A stretch of 64,000 bases of DNA from Notospermus geniculatus (taxonomy: Eukaryota; Nemertea; Pilidiophora; Heteronemertea; Lineidae): assembly GCA_002633025.1 (NCBI GenBank), contig NMRB01001855.1:24497-88496 (forward strand), read 5' to 3'. Positions 21,695 to 32,226 of the stretch are shown here, piece by piece. Within the stretch, counting starts at the first letter, position 1. Every line of letters begins with the position of its first letter. Position numbers and translations under genes: made by a program. The notes below the pieces were generated by a model that was not told the DNA's origin, ran no database searches, and worked only from the letters and a program-made list of their open reading frames with translations.

Positions 21695-22345
21695 TATTCA
21701 TGACAACTCGGCCCGCTCCATTTTTTCCCAAAGCCATCCCTGACCTTATCTTTTGGGCTTCATAGGCCTATGCTCCGCAGTGGCAATTTTCCCATTTTAG
21801 TCGTCGTACGATTTTTGTTTACTTTCTGACCCCGTTTTTGTGGTCACTTTATCCATGCATTACACTTATCCCTGACCCCGTCTTTGTGGTCCATATATGC
21901 AGTTAATTTTTGACCCCGTTTTTGTGGTCTGACCCCGTCTTTGTGGTCCATGTATTCAGTTAATTTTTGACCCCGTTTTTGTGGTCACTATATTAATACA
22001 TTACACTTTCATATATCCCTATCTCCGTCTTTGTGGTCAACATCTGGCCTTAGTAATTTTTGACCCCGTTTTTGTGGTCACTTTATCCATACATTACACT
22101 TTCATTTATCCCCGACCCCGTCTTTGTGGTCAACATACAGATTTATGCATTTAATTTTTGACCCCGTTTTTGTGGTCACTCTACCTATATCTACATTACA
22201 CTTTTATTATATAGCCCTGACCCCGTCTTTGTGGTCAACTTCCGGCCTTATGCAGTAGTTTTTGACCCCGTTTTTGTGGTCACTTTATCCATACATTACG
22301 CTTCATCCCTGACCCCGTCTTTGTGGTCAACATACATACAGCGTT
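21695..22345. repeat. Tandem repeats with TGACCCCGTNTTTGTGGTC, upstream of gag
   Basis: TGACCCCGTTTTTGTGGTCA and TGACCCCGTCTTTGTGGTCA alternate roughly every 45-75 bases from about 21827 to 22330, about a dozen times, separated by TTTATCCATACATTACACTT-like spacers. The repeat is internally palindromic (GACC...GGTC). It lies where the 5' terminal repeat/promoter of the Ngaro-like element should be. A similar TGACCCCACCTTTGCTGGGG occurs near 26931, on the 3' side. Confidence 0.75.
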
Positions 22346-22528
22346 ATGCAGTTAATTTGTGGTCTTATTCTTACCGTAAACTTTCATGTCTATATACATC
22401 GTAGTTGGCCCCACCCTGTTGCGCCAACTTGTCTGCATGCAGCATGGGGTACATGGGGCAATTATGTTGCCGCCTGGTGCGGCATTAAAGTTCATTCTTT
22501 CTGTATAACTGTTCCTTGTTTCAGAGCA

Positions 22529-23986
22529 ATGTCCAGTCGCCGTTCCCGTTCGACAAGTCGGCAGAACTATGTGGGGCCAAACCCGGGCCCTATGGCCATG
22601 AGACGCGGCCGGGGAACCAAGTCTTCTTCGAGGCCTGCGGGTAGTGTCTCCAGACCTTCACCTAAATTGACGCCGTCAGCAGCTAAACGGAGAGTTAGGC
22701 CGACGTCGTGTGAGCCGGGCATGTTGCCGAGAAAGAAACGGGCTGTATCAAGGCCACCTGTATCTTCCCCACGTATGGTTGCTGGTGCAGAAAGAAGCAG
22801 TCCCTTTCCGAGGATGGATCTGGACAACTGTGAGGACGCTGACGAGGACAATCAGTGCGCTCCTCACCGCAGCTCAGGTGTCGATAACATGGTGTCCCGA
22901 GAGGAACTTGCAGGGATCGTGCAGTCTGTGGCTGCACAAGTGCAGAACAATGTATTAGATTCGTTGAAAGGAGCCGGCATTCTTGACTTGGCCAAGAAAC
23001 CTGCCGCCGAGGCGGGTAATGATGGCGTCCCTGCCGGAGCAACTTCCCGCTTAACCACAGAACCCTTGGCGACGGCTACTCAAGCCCCTACCTCATCGAA
23101 TTCTGTTGTTACCCCGGACTCCATAATAGGTACCGAGTTTGCAAACGGTCTGGCTGTTGGGGAGGACTCTACCAATGATGAGCTATTGAACTTTGTGAGC
23201 TCAGCCACAAGGCTTGACGCACTAGTCGATGATAAGATTAGGGCGAAAATATTAGCCAATGAATATTTCGACCTGGCCTTACTATTGCCACCCCCGAAGG
23301 GGTCTTATGAAAATGGTTACACTCAATGTTCTCTCAAGCTCATCAATGGTTCTTTCAAGGTAGTGTCCTCTCCCAAGCAGAAGATAGTTTCTATTGAACA
23401 ATGGATTTCAGCATTTAACACCTTCATTACAGTGTATGTTTCAGGTCCTAGCCAGGCGGCCCAGATTGCATCCTTGCTCAAATATGTTGAATTCGTCAGG
23501 CGGTTGGCACAGGAAGGGGGAGATTGGTTTTTCTATGATCGGATGTTTCGCTCATATCGGCAGAATAATACTCACCCTCTCCCTTGGCATAAGATCGAGT
23601 GGGAACTTTACATGACGGCTAAGTCTCGTGGTCGGCCCTTTCTGCAGCAAGCCTCCAGTTTCAAGCAACAGCCCTTTCGTTCCCAAGCCAACACCCCCTT
23701 TCGCAACCAATCCACACGTTTTGGCTCTGCCCAGGATGCCCACATCCCCGTTGGTTTCTGTGTCCGGCATCACAAAGGCCTTGGTTGTTCCTTGTCGGCA
23801 GAAGCATGCAGGTATTCCCATCAGTGCCACAAATGTTCCAAAGGAACCCACCCCTCCTCTAGGTGTTACTCCACCGGTTCCAACCCCTCCTCCGCGTCCT
23901 CCACTCCAGCTCCCAAACATTCTAGCCCCTCCACCTTTGGAAAACATCCCACTTCCTACCCCAGTAAAGCCGGATCGCTTAAATAA
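22529..23986 (+). CDS. Ngaro/DIRS-like retrotransposon gag protein
   Basis: Structural (Gag-like) protein that would package element RNA. I choose ATG 22529 rather than the frame's first ATG (22346) because GTTCCTTGTTTCAG, a good splice acceptor, ends just before it and the upstream part overlaps tandem repeats. The product is about 485 aa. The N-terminus is basic and Ser/Arg-rich; the middle has a conserved-looking gag core around YENGYTQCSLKLINGS. The C-terminus has a Cys/His cluster (CVRHHKGLGC...CRYSHQCHKC) likely to bind nucleic acid. It overlaps the next frame by ~360 bases in a different register, so pol would need frameshifting or an internal start. The frame is uninterrupted. Confidence 0.8.
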   Translation: MSSRRSRSTSRQNYVGPNPGPMAMRRGRGTKSSSRPAGSVSRPSPKLTPSAAKRRVRPTSCEPGMLPRKKRAVSRPPVSSPRMVAGAERSSPFPRMDLDNCEDADEDNQCAPHRSSGVDNMVSREELAGIVQSVAAQVQNNVLDSLKGAGILDLAKKPAAEAGNDGVPAGATSRLTTEPLATATQAPTSSNSVVTPDSIIGTEFANGLAVGEDSTNDELLNFVSSATRLDALVDDKIRAKILANEYFDLALLLPPPKGSYENGYTQCSLKLINGSFKVVSSPKQKIVSIEQWISAFNTFITVYVSGPSQAAQIASLLKYVEFVRRLAQEGGDWFFYDRMFRSYRQNNTHPLPWHKIEWELYMTAKSRGRPFLQQASSFKQQPFRSQANTPFRNQSTRFGSAQDAHIPVGFCVRHHKGLGCSLSAEACRYSHQCHKCSKGTHPSSRCYSTGSNPSSASSTPAPKHSSPSTFGKHPTSYPSKAGSLK

Positions 23987-24881
23987 GCTACTGCAAGGTT
24001 ATGATGAAGGTCTGCGATCATACTTAGTCGGTGGTTTCACAAACGGTTTCAGTATTGGTTTTCAAGGTCCATGTACCGGTTTTGTCGCCCCCAACTTGAA
24101 GTCCGCCAACGAGCTCCCTGACGTGGTTGACCGCAAAATTGCAAAGGAGTTGGCGGCTGGTCGGATTGCAGGCCCCTTTTCATTCCCACCTTTTCCTTGC
24201 TTCAGGACTTCTCCTATTGGCCTCCAACCAAAGAAAAAACCCGGTGAATTCAGGCTCATCCACCACCTTTCTTATCCTAAGGGTTCTTCCATCAACGACG
24301 GCATACCAAAAAGCCTTACATCAGTTCAGTACGCCTCCATTGATTCCGCCATCGCCATCATTAAGAAGCTTGGTCGGGGTTGTTTCCTAGCGAAAACAGA
24401 TATTGAGTCCGCTTTCAGACTGATTCCCATTTCTCCCTCGGATCATCACTTGTTGGGGTTTTCTTGGAAGGGCCAGTTCTATTATGATCGTTGTCTTCCC
24501 ATGGGTTGTAGTTCTTCCTGCAGCATCTTTGAAAAATTTAGTACTGCCTTAGAGTGGATAGCCAAGTTTAAATTAGGGATACCTCACACAGTTCATATTC
24601 TCGATGATTTTCTTTTCATTACTCTGAATCGGTCATTGGGCGAAAAGGCGTTGCTCCAGTTCAAGGACTTAGGGATTTACATAGGAGTTCCGTTGTCTGT
24701 CCCCAAAACCCTGGGCCCTGAAACAGATATGGATTTCGTTGGTTTAGAATTGGACACTCTCCTTATGGAAGCTCGACTCCCACGCGATAAACTATGCAAA
24801 TGTATAGACCAGCTTCAGGCTATGCTAAAGCGTCGTAAGGCTACTCTTAAGGCTGGGGGCTACCTATGCCGACTTTATTGA
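23628..24881 (+). pseudogene. Reverse transcriptase of the Ngaro-like element, cut by a MITE
   Basis: RT of the tyrosine-recombinase retrotransposon class. After a proline-rich linker that overlaps gag, the domain runs from about 24090. It has the palm aspartate in FLAKTDIESAFRLIPI (near 24395), CLPMGCSSSCSIFEKFSTAL, and the catalytic ILDDFLF pair (24597-24611), as usual for DIRS/Ngaro enzymes (L-D-D rather than Y-x-D-D). Coding proper ends at codon ACT CTT AAG (24843-24851). The last residues and stop at 24881 come from an inserted 172-bp MITE. Removing that insert plus one TTAA restores the frame into the downstream RNase H segment. Confidence 0.9.
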
Positions 24882-25022
24882 CGCTCTTTGAAAACAAGCG
24901 TCCTAACATATTCATGACAAAAAGTAACAAACTGATGACTGAATGTGAATGACTGGTCGCACAAAGGCCAGTTCCGTGGATTGCCACTAGGGAATGAGCT
25001 CAGCTATAGGTAGCCCCCAACC
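24851..25022. mobile_element. 172-bp TTAA MITE (piggyBac-like) inserted in RT
   Basis: Flanked by TTAA at 24847-24850 and 25023-25026. Ends GGCTGGGGGCTACCTATG and, inverted, GGTTGGGGGCTACCTATAG. Total added length is 176 bp (element plus one TTAA), a frame change of 2, exactly the difference between the RT and RNase H frames. A relative is at 12430-12604. Confidence 0.92.
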
Positions 25023-25714
25023 TTAAGGAAATCCAGTCTTTAGTAGGTCTGCTCAACTTTGCGACGGCGGTTGTTGTCCCCGGTCGACCCTTCCTCAGGC
25101 GCATGATTGACCTCACGGTCGGACTCTCAGCGGCGCATCACAAGCGCAGAATAACTCAGCAGGCCAAGGCGGATCTAGCAGTTTGGTTGGCTTTCTTGTC
25201 CCAATTCAACGGGCGGTCTTTCTTCATAAGTGATATCTGGTATTCATCTGATATGTTGCACTTGTATTCTGACGCATCAACTTCTTATGGTTTTGGCTTG
25301 GTCTTTGGGTCAGCATGGACCTTCGGCGAGTGGGATGAGTGCTATAAGTCCTTCAACATCGCAGTTCTCGAACTTTATCCCATTGTTCTAGCAGTTCATC
25401 TGTGGCCCCACAGGTTGGCTAACAAGGCAGTGGTTTTCCACACCGATAACCAGGCCTTAGTGCCAGTCATTAACAAGCAGACCTCCAAGAATACTAAGTT
25501 GATGTCGTTGATCAGGCGCCTCGTATTGAAATGTTTGGAATTTAACATTGTATTTATGGCAGAGCACATTCCAGGCGTGGCTAATGTAAAATCTGACCTT
25601 CTTTCGCGTTTTCAGATCTCCAAGTTTCGGCGTGTCTCCAGCAACTCCAACATGGACGTCCATCCGACACCGATTCCTCCTCATCTACACCACTCCAATT
25701 GGTTCCTATCATGA
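25023..25714 (+). pseudogene. RNase H part of Ngaro-like pol
   Basis: Continuation of the RT polyprotein after the MITE. It opens with LKEIQSLVGLLNFA, the usual connection helix, then RNase H with catalytic acids in LYSDAST (about 25264), ELYPIVLAVHLW (about 25372) and HTDNQALV (about 25440), and ends after a VKSDLLSR block. It overlaps the recombinase frame by 16 bases. The segment itself carries no stop. It is labelled broken only because the MITE separates it from the RT part. Confidence 0.88.
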
Positions 25715-26613
25715 GGGAAATATTAGAGGCTAACCTGGACAAAGCTTTTCGTAAATCGTACGCTAGGGCGTGGAATGTTTATTCTGATTTTGTGTGTACG
25801 GTCTTGGGGCAATCCTCTCTGTCAATTTCTCCCATTCTCTTAATCATGTTTATGGCTTTCTTACGTAAGGAAGGGTTCCAATCTTCCACCATATCTACAT
25901 ATGTTTCCCAAGTGCGCTACGTGGCCAAAATGAGAGGCTATCCTGACCCGGGGAACAACTTTCTTGTTTCAACAGCACTGGCGGGCATTAAAAAACTCAA
26001 CTCTCAAGTTGACGTGCGTCTACCTATTACAGTCCCACTGTTAGCTAGGTTGTTACGGGCCGTTGATCCCACCGTCCAATCCAGATATGATAGACTCTCA
26101 TTGAAGGCTATGCTCACTTTGGCCTTCTTTGGTTTTATGCGCATCGGTGAAATCACCAGTAGATCGTCATCGGGCGACACTGTCATTCACAGGTCTGATA
26201 TAATAATGGATGCAGGTGTTTCAAGTGTGCATATGTTAGTTGTGTTCAGGAATTTCAAGCATTCAAAAGGCTCACGTCCTTTCGTTCTTCAGGTCACTCG
26301 TCAAGTTATCCCTCTTCTCTGCCCAGTTCGGAACATGGCCAACTATTTAGCAGTCCGGTCCCTTAAGCCCGGTCCTCTGTTTGTAAGAGCGGATGGCTCT
26401 GTGGTAACGAGGGACTTCTTTTCCCGCCATCTCAACACCCTTCTCCATGCTTGCTCTCTTGATTCATCCTTCTACAAGGGTCATAGCTTTCGGATAGGTG
26501 CAGCTTCATTTGCCGCAGAAGCTGGTCACTCGGATGAGCAGATTAAGCAAATGGGCCGCTGGCATTCATCTGCCTTTCACAAATACATTCGTAACGTTAG
26601 TATAAAATTGTAG
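25699..26613 (+). CDS. Tyrosine recombinase of the Ngaro-like element
   Basis: Integrates the circular cDNA of the retrotransposon by site-specific recombination, in place of a DDE integrase. The 304-residue frame has an N-terminal SAM-like DNA-binding part (residues 15-80) and a C-terminal catalytic domain. The domain has Arg148 (FFGFMRIGE), His262 and Arg265 (GHSFRIGAA), Trp288/His289 (GRWHS) and candidate nucleophile Tyr296 (HKYIR). All expected catalytic positions are present, so this copy may be intact. Start codon ATG 25699 overlaps the end of pol. No methyltransferase frame follows, which argues for Ngaro rather than classic DIRS. Confidence 0.92.
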   Translation: MVPIMREILEANLDKAFRKSYARAWNVYSDFVCTVLGQSSLSISPILLIMFMAFLRKEGFQSSTISTYVSQVRYVAKMRGYPDPGNNFLVSTALAGIKKLNSQVDVRLPITVPLLARLLRAVDPTVQSRYDRLSLKAMLTLAFFGFMRIGEITSRSSSGDTVIHRSDIIMDAGVSSVHMLVVFRNFKHSKGSRPFVLQVTRQVIPLLCPVRNMANYLAVRSLKPGPLFVRADGSVVTRDFFSRHLNTLLHACSLDSSFYKGHSFRIGAASFAAEAGHSDEQIKQMGRWHSSAFHKYIRNVSIKL

Positions 26614-27000
26614 TAGGCTCACTCTTGTCAGAGCAAATCTCTGCCAGCGGAGGGGGAGATTCGATTTGTCATGGGACGGTTGTTTCTTCCCTTCCGGCTG
26701 TGCTTGTGTGTAGGTCATTACGGTTTACTCTCAATTAACATGTTCAACTTTTTATTGCTGCCGCTTACTCCATCTGACATGGGTCAATTTCATGTACTGT
26801 CATGTAGGTGTCAATGCCATTTATCCGCCACGTCAGCGTACTCTCACTGGGTTTACTTACTGCTCATTCCGTACCAAACTCTCATCGGCTCGGGTGGGGC
26901 CGCCCCTTTCAGGGGCTTGTGGCGGTTTTCTGACCCCACCTTTGCTGGGGACATCAATATGAGTACATGTACTTGAATGTCAGCAGTAAATAAACTCGTC
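26614..27000 (+). other. 3' non-coding end of the Ngaro-like element
   Basis: Follows the recombinase stop. Contains TGACCCCACCTTTGCTGGGG (26932 on), resembling the 5' tandem unit, and AATAAA near 26989, a plausible polyadenylation signal. The exact split direct repeats that define Ngaro ends could not be resolved by eye. Confidence 0.5.
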
Positions 27001-27387
27001 ACGCTCGTGGCCATATGAATGGGACACACTCTTCTTAGTTTGATTTATATTTTATGTAAGCTCGTCTCCCCAGCAAACTAGCTCGCCTTCGTGTACAGGT
27101 ATTAGCTTTCGCTAATACCTTCCCTGGAGAACTTCATAAAGAAAGATAGGAAAGCATGCACTGATATTTTGTCTAAAGCATGCGGTCATCAAATCAAATT
27201 TCGCATTTCTGATATTTCTAATATCAGTGCGCTTAGATATACAAAAGAAAGCTATAGAATTTCCAATAGAGTTGTCCTCTATTCACAACTGTTTGGAACT
27301 CCAGACTGTCCGATGAAATAGAGCACTACATATTAGGTAACAGGCTGGGTAATGTGTGCCAGGAATAGTGCCCATTTCATGGGTGAT

Positions 27388-27800
27388 ATGGCCTGTACAC
27401 ACGATCCAACATGTTGGTCCAACTTTTTCGTCAAACATGTTTGATCGAATTTGCACCCCCGCCACACACGATCAATCATGTTCATCAAACATTCTTACAA
27501 AAATGGCTGCCAGGTATACAGGATGATGTCATAAAATTCAATCCCCACTGACAATAATAGACAGGCTACTATAAACTAGCAGCGAATGACTGGGCTTGAT
27601 AGGGTCAATCACGCAACAAAAATCCTGCTCCGCTACACACGATCAAATTTCCAAGTTTGATCAAACAAAAATAGGACGAAACCTATTCTGCAAAATCATG
27701 TTGGATGGATTTTATTCCATCCAATTTTCCCGTCACACACAATCAAACTTGTTGGTCCAATTTTTGTTGTCCAATTTTTGTTGAGCGTGTGTATTGGCCA
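27388..27800. mobile_element. MITE, TIR TGGCCTGTACACACGATC
   Basis: Left TGGCCTGTACACACGATCCA and right, inverted, TGGCCAATACACACGCTCAA. ACACACGATCAAAC-type words recur internally. Absent at the matching place in the opposite arm of the inverted repeat, so it inserted after that duplication. Confidence 0.7.
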
Positions 27801-28125
27801 TTATGCGAGTTTGATTTAGTGTCAGTTTTCTATAGGTTTGTGGTCAAACCATTATTCAGGGTACGCATGCCATTGATTTTGAAAAGGCTTAGGCCCTTTT
27901 GAAAAAAGTTTCTCAGTTTGTCCATACTGTCACTCCAACAGTTCAGCTATTGTGTGGAGCCAGACTGTTGTTGAAGTGTCTGTGCAACAACTCTTTGACA
28001 ACTGTTGTCCAGACTGTTGAATGGGATAAAGATCTACTAGTGACAGCCATGGCTGCACGCGAAGACAACGACGAGATGCTGTTACAAAAGCAGAGGTTGC
28101 TGCATTTTAGCAGGCCTGTTTAATT

Positions 28126-28371
28126 TAAGCCTGCCCCCACGGGCGATTTTTCGAGTGATTTTCTCGGTGACCGGCCTTGCGACCACAGCAGCGACTGAAC
28201 ATATTTTTAGTTTTTTTAGTTTTTGTCGACTCGTTTGCGACAAATTCTTCATTGGAAGATCAGTGATGTCGCGGATGACATCACTGATCGACCTCAAAGG
28301 TAATTATCGCATGCGACGTAGTAGTCGCATCTGTAGTCGCCCCCATTTTAGTCGCCCGTGTGCGCCATGCT
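28126..28371. mobile_element. MITE, TIR TAAGCCTGCCCCCACGGGCG
   Basis: Left TAAGCCTGCCCCCACGGGCG, right GTCGCCCGTGTGCGCCATGC then TTTA, an imperfect inverted repeat. The interior is rich in GTCGC/GCGAC words. Confidence 0.6.
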
Positions 28372-28406
28372 TTAGGGCAATGATAATGCCAGGATTGGCG
28401 CATACC

Positions 28407-28444
28407 TTGGAGGTCGTGAGGAGCTGTCTCCTCACGACCTCCAA
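28407..28444. repeat. Perfect 17-bp hairpin, 4-nt loop
   Basis: TTGGAGGTCGTGAGGAG (28407-28423) pairs exactly with 28428-28444 across the loop CTGT. Function unknown. Confidence 0.9.
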
Positions 28445-29073
28445 TGAGAGGCGAATTTATAGCCTTGGATACACTACATAAAACCCCGGGTTTTTGCGTA
28501 ATTTGTGCGTAACTTACGTGAGGCCGACAGGCGGCTTGTCTAGTGCAGCTTTTGTGGGGCATGGTAAGTTCTCTAAACCTAGGCCTGGTTTTTACGAGAG
28601 AGAATTGTCTTTACATAAGATAACTTAGCAAATGTAATGATAAGCAGTGATAAGAACGCGGAATAAACAACTTATTTTTTCAAAAGGCGTGACAATGTCA
28701 AGGTCATGGGAAGCCAGCCAGCAGTGAAATTTGGCGCCGCCTCCTCGTGAAGAGTGCACGCCAGCAGCGATCCTAACACCGGGCGTAGCAGTTAAGTTCA
28801 GCTGGATTTTATTTTTGTAGTGTAGACGCCCACACGTAGTCTCAAAAAGCCCGGGGATTTCTATTGTGTAAGTAGGGCTTGTACGGACAACCTGAGAAAC
28901 TTTTTCTTTTTTTGAAAGGGCCTAAGCCTTTTCCAAATCAATGGCATGCATACCCTGAATAATGGTGTGACCACAAACCTATGTAGAAAACTGACACAAA
29001 TCAAGCTCACATAACACCCATGAAATGGGCACTATTCCTGGCACACATTACCCAGCCTGTTACCTAATATGTA

Positions 29074-29792
29074 TAGACGAGTAGGAGAAGGTTTAAGCCC
29101 GGAAAAAAATAAGATATACATGAAACATGTGTCGTTATGTCTGTAGAAGACTCCTCAATCACATAGTAAAAATCCCCATCAATCCCACTTGGGGAAAAAA
29201 TTTTACACGCTTTTTATACTTTATCGTTGGCTTCAACAACTGAACTTTGTACAGGAGAGTGAGACCGGATGTACACCTAACTTTTGAACGGTTGGATTTA
29301 CACCCAATAAATGTATTACAAACAGATAGAAACATGGTGCCTCTTATTCGAAAAAACAAGTTTTTGTAGGTTTTAACTGGTTACGTAATTAGAAACGGCA
29401 TTTTTATGTATTTTGGCCCATTTTGTGTTAATTTACATAATTATGTCATTTCTTATTGCATATAACAAATAAAAACATGCTTGTCTGCTTCTAAGGCACC
29501 ATGTTTCTATCTATTGGTAATACATTTATGGGGTGTAAATCCAACCGTTCAAAAGTTAGCTGTACATCGGTTCCCATTCTCCTGTACAAACATGACAAAG
29601 CTCTGGTATCGAGTCCAATGATAAAGTCAGTTCCAAATATTCAACCCTTAATAAAAAATTTTCCCCAAAGGGGATTCCTGGGGATTTTCAGTATGTGGTT
29701 TCTCGCAGTCTTATGCATAAAGTGACAAAAAATCGTTCATATCCTAATTTTTTCCAGGCTTTGGGAAAAAATTGATCTCTCCTACTCGTCTA
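29074..29792. mobile_element. 719-bp palindromic element with GTA duplication
   Basis: TAGACGAGTAGGAG and CTCCTACTCGTCTA are the ends; GTA flanks both sides (29071-29073, 29793-29795). The intact target is preserved in the left arm of the surrounding inverted repeat (near 27328), confirming insertion and duplication. Long inner arms: ACTTTTGAACGGTTGGATTT and CACCATGTTTCTATCT pair across a centre near 29430. Confidence 0.82.
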
Positions 29793-29862
29793 GTAGTGCT
29801 CTATTTCATCGGACTGTCTGGAGGTCCAAACAGTTGTGAATAGAGGACAACTCTATTGTGTA

Positions 29863-30567
29863 CAAAGTTTGTCGTTTGAAATGCAAATGAGCAAGCAATG
29901 ATGCAACGTTCTCATTGCCGCATAACGATGTAAACACCTAAAGAAATACGTAAGACAGATTACTTCATCGTCAAGAACCTAAAGAGGTTATGAAACCATT
30001 TCGATGGAAGGATTCAAAACCCTCAAACAGCCGTGTTGTATTGAGAATGTCAAGAGCTTTCCCTGAAGAAAGTGTTTGAAAGCCAAGAGGAAGATACATG
30101 GCTTAATCAGGTGGTTGTAACAAAGCCAGTGAGTATCCACGTTACACCTATGATATCACGGTACAGTAAACAAAATGATTTATCATTGGAAAACTTTATG
30201 ATCTCTACCATTGAAGAAAGAGGCACAGACTGTGTTGAGTGAAGAGGACAAACAGCAAACATTACTGCCTCAACTGAAATACAAACCGTACAGAAAAACA
30301 AGTAATTGAGGGTCTTAAGTTATCATATATCATGTGTCACGTGCCACGTACCATATCACATCACATCACATCATATCACACCACACGACGTCGTAACCCT
30401 GTTGGGTTTTTGCCAGAGAAAGTCACGACAGGCTCAGTCCACCTGCGTGGGGTCTTTTACTTGCCCTGGCATAGACACTAAGGTACAAGGGACCACGGCT
30501 TTTAGTCTCTTCCGACGGACTCTCAATATTTCGCAAAGTTTTTTTTCATAATTTTTTCTATATGCCT
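29863..30567. other. Intergenic stretch with a short ATCAC-type tract
   Basis: ATCACATCACATCACATCAT at about 30354 is a pentamer tract. No gene seen. Confidence 0.4.
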
Positions 30568-30643
30568 TCGCCCGGAGTTGAACTCGTGTTGACCCATTGC
30601 ACAGTTTGGTTGTCAAGCACGCTAACCACTCGACCAGCGGACT
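30568..30643 (-). other. tRNA-like segment (probable SINE)
   Basis: On the minus strand GCTGGTCGAGTGGTTAGCG fits box A and GAGTTCAACTCC is a degenerate box B. The acceptor ends do not pair. Probably the head of a tRNA-derived SINE whose body is the neighbouring sequence 30430-30567. Confidence 0.5.
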
Positions 30644-30690
30644 CAGTTGCTGTGACATAGACACAGTCGACGAATGTCTGATCATCATTA

Positions 30691-30809
30691 GAGAGGTTTC
30701 GCAAGCACCCGGTTAGGCCCTACGACGACGTTTATCTATTGTGTGGGCATACCCAAACAATAGATAAACGTCGTCGTATGGCCTAACCGGATGCTTACGA
30801 AACCTCCCT
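30691..30809. mobile_element. Foldback MITE, TIR GAGAGGTTTCG
   Basis: Arms of about 53 bp pair nearly perfectly (GAGGTTTCGCAAGCACCCGG with CCGGATGCTTACGAAACCTC; TACGACGACGTTTATCTATT in both). TA borders both sides, as in mariner-type MITEs. Confidence 0.75.
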
Positions 30810-30984
30810 ATTGATGAAAACAGACGACATTTTCATTAAAAAAAATATTATCTCAGGAGTGCAAGCGCTCACTTAGGGCATTATAGCTACTCATCAAACA
30901 ATATTGGACGACATTAATGATATGGAGACCCCGGAGGAAACCTACGATGTCGAGGAGAGATCGCCTTCTCTACCACATAAAGCC

Positions 30985-31061
30985 ACTTGCACGACCGGGG
31001 ATCGAACCCGTGACCTTAGTGGTGGCAGGCGCCGATGTTTCCATTGCGCCACCCCGACACC
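30985..31061 (-). other. tRNA-like segment (probable SINE, Gly-like)
   Basis: The minus strand reads GGGGTGGCGCAATGG (box A) and ACGGGTTCGATCCCCGG (good T-arm, box B), with CTGCCAC at the anticodon-loop position. Anticodon and acceptor stems are imperfect, so a working tRNA is unlikely. Confidence 0.5.
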
Positions 31062-31230
31062 TGACATTTTCATAAGAGTTAAAGACTGTATCATGCAGTT
31101 ATTTGGATTCGCAGAAGACGTTAAACTGATCTGACGTGTCTTATCTCATTGAAAAAAAACCAACCTGTAAACACCGATACTAGAATTCAAGGATGAATAA
31201 ACGAATTTAGGATAATCATGAGTGAAAATG

Positions 31231-31285
31231 ATAAGACAATAACCAGGGAATGCGACATTAAGACAATAACCAGGGAATGCGACAT
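31231..31285. repeat. 27-bp tandem duplication
   Basis: The 27-bp unit beginning AAGACAATAACCAGGGAATG occurs twice head to tail. Very recent by its identity. Confidence 0.85.
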
Positions 31286-32226
31286 TACATGCGTATCCTT
31301 GCTAGACAGGTTGAAAATGGTTCATGTTGAAAGCGCTTCAAGTCATACAAGACAAAAGGCGGGAAATTGATATTGGTCACTTTTCCTATTTTCCTTCTAT
31401 ATCACCATTTGGTGAACGAATCTGAAACTCACAAATAGTCGTGATTCATTTATTGACTTTATGTTACACATTAAGAGCCAGAATCTGAGAAAGTGGCACT
31501 TTTTGGAACATTTTTGGAGTTGACCCCCCTAGAATTAAGTGAAATTTGGTATGTTGGGACATATACTCATGAAATGAAAAAATCCCAAATTTTAGCCCGA
31601 TCGGTCCACAACTGTGGTCACAGCGCCATCTACAATTAGGCCCAAGAGGGCTAAAATTGGAAAAGACAAGCATATTTCAATTCATGATTATGAATTCTAG
31701 TCACAATATACCAAACAAATTCTAATTGGAACTTGTGTTGGATTACTATAGGTTCTTACAGTAACAGCGCCATCTACGGGTGCTACTGGTGTATTGGACA
31801 AATGGGGTCTAAAGCTGGCGAACAGAATAAATGAAAATTCTGATTTCAGCCCTGTTTTTATTAAAACACCATTGACGTTCCAAAGCAAAACCACCTGTTG
31901 TGTAAAGGCAGGGGACATGTTGACAAGAGAAAATGAACATTGGTTTGGTATCTTATTGGTGTTTCTGTAACTTGAATAAATTCCGCTTCGGCATTCCATA
32001 GATTTCAGCCCTTTTTTTATTAAAACACCATTGACATTCCAAAGCAAAACCACCTGTTATGTAAAGGCAGGGGACACGTTGACAAGAGAAAATGAACATT
32101 GGTTTGGTATCTTATTGGTGTTTCTGTATATTCTGCTGTTAAACTGCCGCATTTGACTTTTCAAGCCTTTCTGAGGCCAAATTTCTAAAAACACCAAATG
32201 AAAAAAGGGATCAGTCCTATGTTAAT

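Larger units (their letters stand above)
27265..29862. repeat. Composite large inverted repeat
   Basis: Left-arm blocks 27265-27387 and 27805-27911 return inverted at 29796-29862, 29000-29073 and 28887-28998. Examples are AGAGTTGTCCTCTATTCACA, AGCACTACATATTAGGTAAC, CCATTTCATGGG and GCATGCCATTGATTTTGAAA. The left arm holds a MITE (27388-27800) and the right arm a different one (29074-29792). The loop (27912-28886) holds unrelated repeats. No coding frame is recognisable. Confidence 0.8.

Noticed and set aside
22346-22528. Earlier ATG for gag
   Set aside because: Lies in or next to the tandem repeats and before a strong splice acceptor; ATG 22529 is more likely.
23552-23947. Gly-rich minus-strand frame opposite gag/pol
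   Set aside because: Shadow of the overlapping, proline-rich plus-strand frames.
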